A DNA stretch of 8,402 nucleotides, taken from Acidobacteriota bacterium (GTDB lineage: Bacteria > Acidobacteriota > Terriglobia > Bryobacterales > Bryobacteraceae). Positions 6,120-8,402 of this stretch are shown piece after piece. The translations under genes and the position numbers were made by a program. The notes under the pieces are model-generated. The model was not told where the DNA came from, searched no databases, and was given only the letters and a program-made list of their open reading frames with translations. How positions within the stretch are numbered: the stretch's first letter is position 1; each line of letters starts with the position of its first letter. The stretch is from NCBI GenBank assembly GCA_947505565.1, contig CANNLB010000071.1, positions 1 through 8,402 on the forward strand. Direction: 5' to 3'.

Positions 6120-6480
6120 TTTCAGCCAAGCGACCCCAAATCGGCAAAATATTCCTCTCGAACGCAAAGCCCGCCGCATCCAAGCCGCGGTTGTCATCAG
6201 TCTGCTGGCGGGCACCCGGGCGGCATATCTGGCCACACTTGGGAGTTCGCCGTTTGTCGGGAAGATTCTCCGTTATTTGTTTTTCCTGCCCATCGTGATG
6301 GCCGCCCATTGGTTTGGATGGCGCGGTGGCTTCGCCGCCGCCATGCTCGCGACAGTCGAAGCGGTCGACCTATTCCTGATCGGCTCGATCATGGGCATCC
6401 TGGCTGATCGGGAGCGCCGCAAACGGATCATCCTCCAGCAGGCGACCCGCGAACTCGGGGCCGCCTACGACCAGCTGTAG
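6010..6480 (+). pseudogene. NtrB-like sensor histidine kinase, N-terminal membrane fragment (ends at amber codon)
   Basis: From about residue 51 ('ERKARRIQAAVVISLLAGTRAAYLATLG') this is the membrane sensor part of a histidine kinase. Helices lie near 58-76 and 88-107 ('LRYLFFLPIVMAAHWFGWRGG', the usual core of such N-termini), then the sequence goes straight from 'AAAMLAT' to 'VEAVDLFLIGSIMGILADRERR'. Relatives known to me have a longer stretch between these blocks, so an in-frame deletion near 6347-6358 is likely. The coiled linker 'QQATRELGAAYDQL' then stops at TAG 6478-6480, and the same frame continues at once as kinase sequence. Residues 1-50 from ATG 6010 do not resemble a kinase, so the native start is missing or lies near 6150. 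The fragment alone has no catalytic domain. Confidence 0.7.
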
Positions 6481-6486
6481 GACAAC

Positions 6487-7092
6487 ATGGTCCGCCTCCG
6501 CCAAGCCGAACGGCTCTCCGCCACCGGCCAGTTGGCCGCCCCACTGGCGTACGAGATCCGCACACCCCTTGCCTCCATCGAAGGGGCCGCCGAGATGATC
6601 AACGGAGACATCGCCCCGGCTCTGCGCTCGGAGATGACCGGAATCCTCCGCAAGGAGTCCAGCCGGCTGAGTCGCCTCCTGGCCAACCTGCTCAACTACG
6701 CCAAGCCTCGCCCGACGGAGTTCACCGAGGCCGACCTCCGCGACGTCGTCCTCGCCGTGGTCAACCTGGCGTCTCCGTCAGCTCGCCACCAGGAGGTGAA
6801 ACTCCATTTCGCTCCTCCGAACAACCCGGTGCCACTCTACCGCGACGGGCAGCAGTGGCAACAGTTACTTCTGGATCTCACACTGAACCCCGTGCAGTCG
6901 ATTCCGAAAGGGGGCGACATCGAATTCTCGGTGGAGCGCAGTGCCGGGTTCGTCATCGTGCGCGTCGCCGACACCGGCCCCGGAATTCCGCTCGACCAGC
7001 GCGACCGGATCTTCGACCCGTTCTACACCACAAAACCCTACGGCACCGAATTCGTCGTCGAACTCCCCGTCCTTCCGGAAGCCCGCCCATGA
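6487..7092 (+). pseudogene. NtrB-like sensor histidine kinase, catalytic fragment with dead H-box and no G2 box
   Basis: In the same frame as the fragment before the amber codon, this encodes the HisKA dimerisation domain and the HATPase domain. The H-box reads 'LAAPLAYEIRTPLASIEGA': the phosphoacceptor His is Tyr (TAC 6550-6552, one transition from CAC) and the usual Asn is Thr. The N-box Asn is kept ('LLLDLTLNPVQ', N134), as are the G1 box 'DTGPGIP' (162-168) and F-box 'FDPFYTTKP' (176-184). The G2 box, normally ~30 residues later with 'GTGLGL', is missing: the sequence jumps from 'TTKP-YGTE' to the final strand 'FVVELPV'. Autophosphorylation should be impossible. ATG 6487, with AGGA four bases upstream overlapping the amber codon, could restart translation. 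Stop TGA 7090-7092 overlaps the response-regulator ATG by ATGA. Confidence 0.8.
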
Positions 7093-7164
7093 TTCCTACG
7101 ATTCTGCTGTTCGAAGACGACACCTCGCTGTGGCGGATTATGCAACTGCGGCTAGAGGACGGCG

Positions 7165-7193
7165 CCCCCTGGAGCGCCAGCCTTTCCAGGGGG
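7165..7193. repeat. Perfect 9-bp inverted repeat at the receiver deletion junction
   Basis: CCCCCTGGA (7165-7173) and TCCAGGGGG (7185-7193) are exact reverse complements around an 11-base loop. The pair sits where the receiver domain loses residues and changes frame. It could be the cause of a replication-slippage deletion or a product of it. Confidence 0.75.
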
Positions 7194-7345
7194 TCGTTTC
7201 TGACCTCCCGATACCCGGGCAGTCGGGGCTCCACCTGCTGCAGAGCGTGAAGGCGGACTACCCGGAACCGCCCGAGATTCTGCTCACTGCCTACGGCTCG
7301 GTGGAGTCCGCGGTGGAGGCGATGAAGTGCGGGGCGCTCGACTAC

Positions 7346-7371
7346 CTGACCAAACCGGCTGACCAAACCGG
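7346..7371. repeat. 13-bp tandem duplication causing a frameshift
   Basis: CTGACCAAACCGG occurs at 7346-7358 and again at 7359-7371 with no spacing. It duplicates the codons for the conserved 'LTKP' receiver motif. With a single copy the frame would read 'YLTKPAEQTDLLMTVARALE', the expected receiver-to-AAA+ linker, without interruption. The duplication is therefore almost certainly a secondary mutation. Confidence 0.9.
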
Positions 7372-7391
7372 CGGAGCAGACCGACCTGCTG

Positions 7392-8024
7392 ATGACCGTC
7401 GCGCGAGCGCTGGAGACGCAACAACTGCGGGAAGAGGTGAAGAGGCTGCGGTCGAGTGTGAGCGCGAAATACGGGTCTGAGAACATCATCGGGCAGTCGC
7501 CGAATCTGCTCTCTGTCCCGGATGTCGCGGGGCGCGCGGCGCAGTCGGACGTGACGGTCTTGATCAACGGCGAGACCGGCACCGGCAAGGAATTGCTGGC
7601 TAAGGCGATCCACTTCAACTCGCCCCGGCGCGAGCGCCCGTTCGTCGCCATCAACTGCGGGGCCATTCCGCGGGAGCTGCTCGAAAGCGAACTGTTCGGC
7701 CACCTAAAGAGATCGTTCACCGGAGCGATTGCGCACAAGAAGGGCCGGGTGGAAACGGCGGACGGCGGGACGCTTTTTCTGGATGAAATCGGCGAGATGC
7801 CGGCCGAGTTGCAGGTGAAGCTGCTGCGGGTGATTCAGGAGCGGGAGATCGAGAAATTGGGCTCGACGGAGCCGATGCGTGTCGCTGTCCGGGTGGTGGC
7901 GGCAACCCATCGGAACTTGGCGGTGATTCCCGTGGAGTTGCCGCCGCTGCGGGAACGGGCGTGCGACATTCCCGATCTCGTGAACTTCTTCTTCGACCGG
8001 GGCTCGTCATGCCGCCTGGGTTGA
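7392..8024 (+). pseudogene. NtrC-like sigma-54 activator, damaged AAA+ domain fragment
   Basis: In the frame of ATG 7089 but cut off from it, this 210-residue stretch is the sigma-54 interaction ATPase. Visible are the linker helix 'MTVARALETQQLREEVKRLR', Walker A 'GETGTGKE' (60-67), 'LESELFGH' (97-104), the sigma-54 contact loop as 'RSFTGA' (107-112, normally GAFTGA, so its first Gly is Arg), Walker B 'GGTLFLDE' (125-132) and the arginine-finger motif 'PPLRER' (184-189). 'AATHRNL' (170-176) runs directly into 'AVIPVELPPLRER': the conserved 'F-R-E-D-L-Y-Y-R-L' segment of about 17 residues is gone, an in-frame deletion at about 7919/7920. After 'DLVNFFF' the frame is lost and stops at TGA 8022-8024. 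ATP binding might survive, but transcription activation is very unlikely. Confidence 0.82.
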
Positions 8025-8356
8025 TGCTGTACTTTGCCCGTGATCGCTGGCCGGGCAACATCCGGGAGCTGGAGAACATCATGGAACGGATCACGGTGTT
8101 GGCGCGAGGCAACGAGATCAGCGTGGCCGATGTGCCACCGCGGATCGCGGCGGTGGGTTCCTCGCCGAGCGCCATGCCACTCGATCTGCCGTATGCAGGC
8201 ATTTCGCTCGAAAACGTGGAGAAAGAGCTGATTTTGATGGCGCTGGAAAGGTGCGACTGGAACCAGGCGCACGCGGCGAAGTATCTCGACATCAGCCGGA
8301 AGACGTTGATTTACCGGATGGAGAAGCACGGGCTGGCCCGTACAATAGAGGGGTGA
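7994..8356 (+). pseudogene. NtrC-like activator, C-terminal fragment with intact Fis-type HTH
   Basis: The end of the activator continues in the +2 frame from CGA 7994: 'RPGLVMPPGLMLYFARDRWPGNIRELENIMERITVLARG', the AAA+ lid with the signature 'WPGNIRELEN', then a linker and a Fis-type helix-turn-helix ('LENVEKELILMALERCDWNQAHAAKYLDISRKTLIYRMEKHGL'), which looks complete. The break from the previous fragment is a small frameshifting deletion that removes the charged helix expected between 'FF' and 'RPGLVMPP'. The frame is open back to ATG 7961, where it overlaps the AAA+ fragment out of frame; ATG 8009 is another possible start. Enhancer binding could survive in this 115-130 residue piece if it is translated. 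TGA 8354-8356 overlaps the trmFO GTG by four bases. Confidence 0.78.
8341..8346 (+). promoter_or_regulatory. -10-like hexamer TACAAT before trmFO
   Basis: TACAAT matches the -10 consensus at five of six bases and ends six bases before the GTG start, so a transcript from it would be nearly or fully leaderless. No good -35 lies at 16-18 bases; TTGATT at 8306-8311 is 29 bases away. It also sits inside the coding end of the activator fragment, so it may be chance. Confidence 0.2.
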
Positions 8357-8402
8357 GCAGTTCTGTAACAGTCATTGGCGCCGGCTTAGCCGGCTCGGAA
8401 GC
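8353..8402 (+). CDS. trmFO: TrmFO, folate-dependent tRNA (uracil-5-)-methyltransferase, 5' end only
   Basis: Only the first 16 codons are in the window. They read (M)SSSVTVIGAGLAGSE, with an FAD-binding Rossmann motif G-x-G-x-x-G in the form 'VIGAGLAGSE', the typical N-terminus of TrmFO. TrmFO makes 5-methyluridine at position 54 of tRNA using methylenetetrahydrofolate and FAD in the cytoplasm. MnmG (GidA) is the closest alternative, but it usually has 'GGGHAG' here. GTG 8353 is the start because it overlaps the upstream stop as GTGA and leaves the usual short lead before the glycine loop; the AGAGGG sequence before it is too close to be an ideal ribosome binding site. The gene may depend on translational coupling to the decayed activator. 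Confidence 0.8.
   Translation, partial: MSSSVTVIGAGLAGSE

Larger units (their letters stand above)
7089..7391 (+). pseudogene. NtrC-like response regulator, broken receiver domain
   Basis: Translation from ATG 7089 gives 'MIPTILLFEDDTSLWRIMQLRLEDG', the first strand and helix of a receiver with the acidic pocket (E9-D10-D11). It then leaves frame and stops at TGA 7248-7250. The receiver continues in the +2 frame from about 7165: 'LERQPFQGVVSDLPIPGQSG' with phosphorylatable Asp (GAC 7202-7204), 'EILLTAYGSVESAVEAMKCGALDYLTKP' with the conserved Thr/Ala region and Lys (AAA 7352-7354). About 15-20 residues between helix 1 and strand 3 are missing, so this is a deletion as well as a frameshift. 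A 13-base tandem duplication at 7346-7371 shifts the frame back just before the AAA+ part. No complete receiver can be made. Confidence 0.78.

Noticed and set aside
5916..6236. Minus-strand frame with a phrase 'RLDFHGALNLQRLD' recalling IS630-type transposases
   Set aside because: Only this short phrase fits. No catalytic D-D-E context, no terminal inverted repeats and no continuation in any minus frame are visible, and the stretch overlaps the kinase fragment.
6953..7738. 261-residue minus-strand frame across the kinase/regulator remnant
   Set aside because: It has no recognisable motif, while the plus strand shows clear histidine-kinase and receiver motifs.
8380..8394. GCCGGC-TTA-GCCGGC inverted repeat in the trmFO start
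   Set aside because: It is explained by the codons of the conserved G-A-G-L-A-G nucleotide-binding loop.

Overview
The window is GC-rich bacterial chromosomal DNA, densely packed, with no tRNA, rRNA, CRISPR array or intact mobile element. My best guess for the source is an Acidobacteriota bacterium of the Bryobacter/Solibacter type. This is an inference from the gene types (PepSY-TM protein, NtrB/NtrC-style pair, trmFO) and from general resemblance of the protein sequences; no single marker in the window proves it.

Layout. Positions 1-305 hold the C-terminal LuxR-type DNA-binding domain of a NarL/FixJ response regulator whose 5' part lies outside the window. It meets, tail to tail with no base between stop codons, a minus-strand pair: an MFS transporter (725-1888) and a small lipoprotein (306-728) that overlap by ATGA. 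Diverging from the MFS gene, with only 17 bases between start codons, is a plus-strand pair: a 121-residue four-helix membrane protein (1906-2271) and a PepSY-TM membrane protein (2274-3290). A short convergent minus-strand ORF (3357-3563) encodes a possible one-helix coiled-coil protein. Then comes a two-gene plus-strand operon: a membrane-anchored TPR protein resembling YfgM (3676-4380) and a dGTPase-like HD hydrolase (4358-5500). A small minus-strand secreted-type ORF (5497-5660) has a good ribosome binding site, a hairpin in its leader, and what looks like a 5-base duplication that destroys its stop. Positions 5661-6150 hold little that can be recognised.

The most notable region is 6010-8356. 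It is the wreck of an NtrB-like sensor kinase plus NtrC-like sigma-54 activator. The gene order and the ATGA overlap are preserved, but almost every functional module is hit: a missing membrane segment, an amber codon, a phosphoacceptor His changed to Tyr, a deleted G2 box, a receiver deletion with frameshift, a 13-base tandem duplication that shifts the frame back, loss of the 'FREDLYYRL'-type segment and a changed GAFTGA loop in the AAA+ domain, and a last frameshifting deletion before an intact Fis-type helix-turn-helix. The stop of this final fragment overlaps (GTGA) the start of trmFO, which runs off the window at 8402.

Composition also changes along the window. The plus strand is strongly C-rich from 1 to about 7100 whichever strand is coding, and becomes G-rich in the sigma-54 activator region. 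I see no convincing new multi-gene system. The interesting signals are the stepwise decay of the two-component pair, the surviving HTH fragment joined to trmFO, and several small RNA-structure or repeat features.
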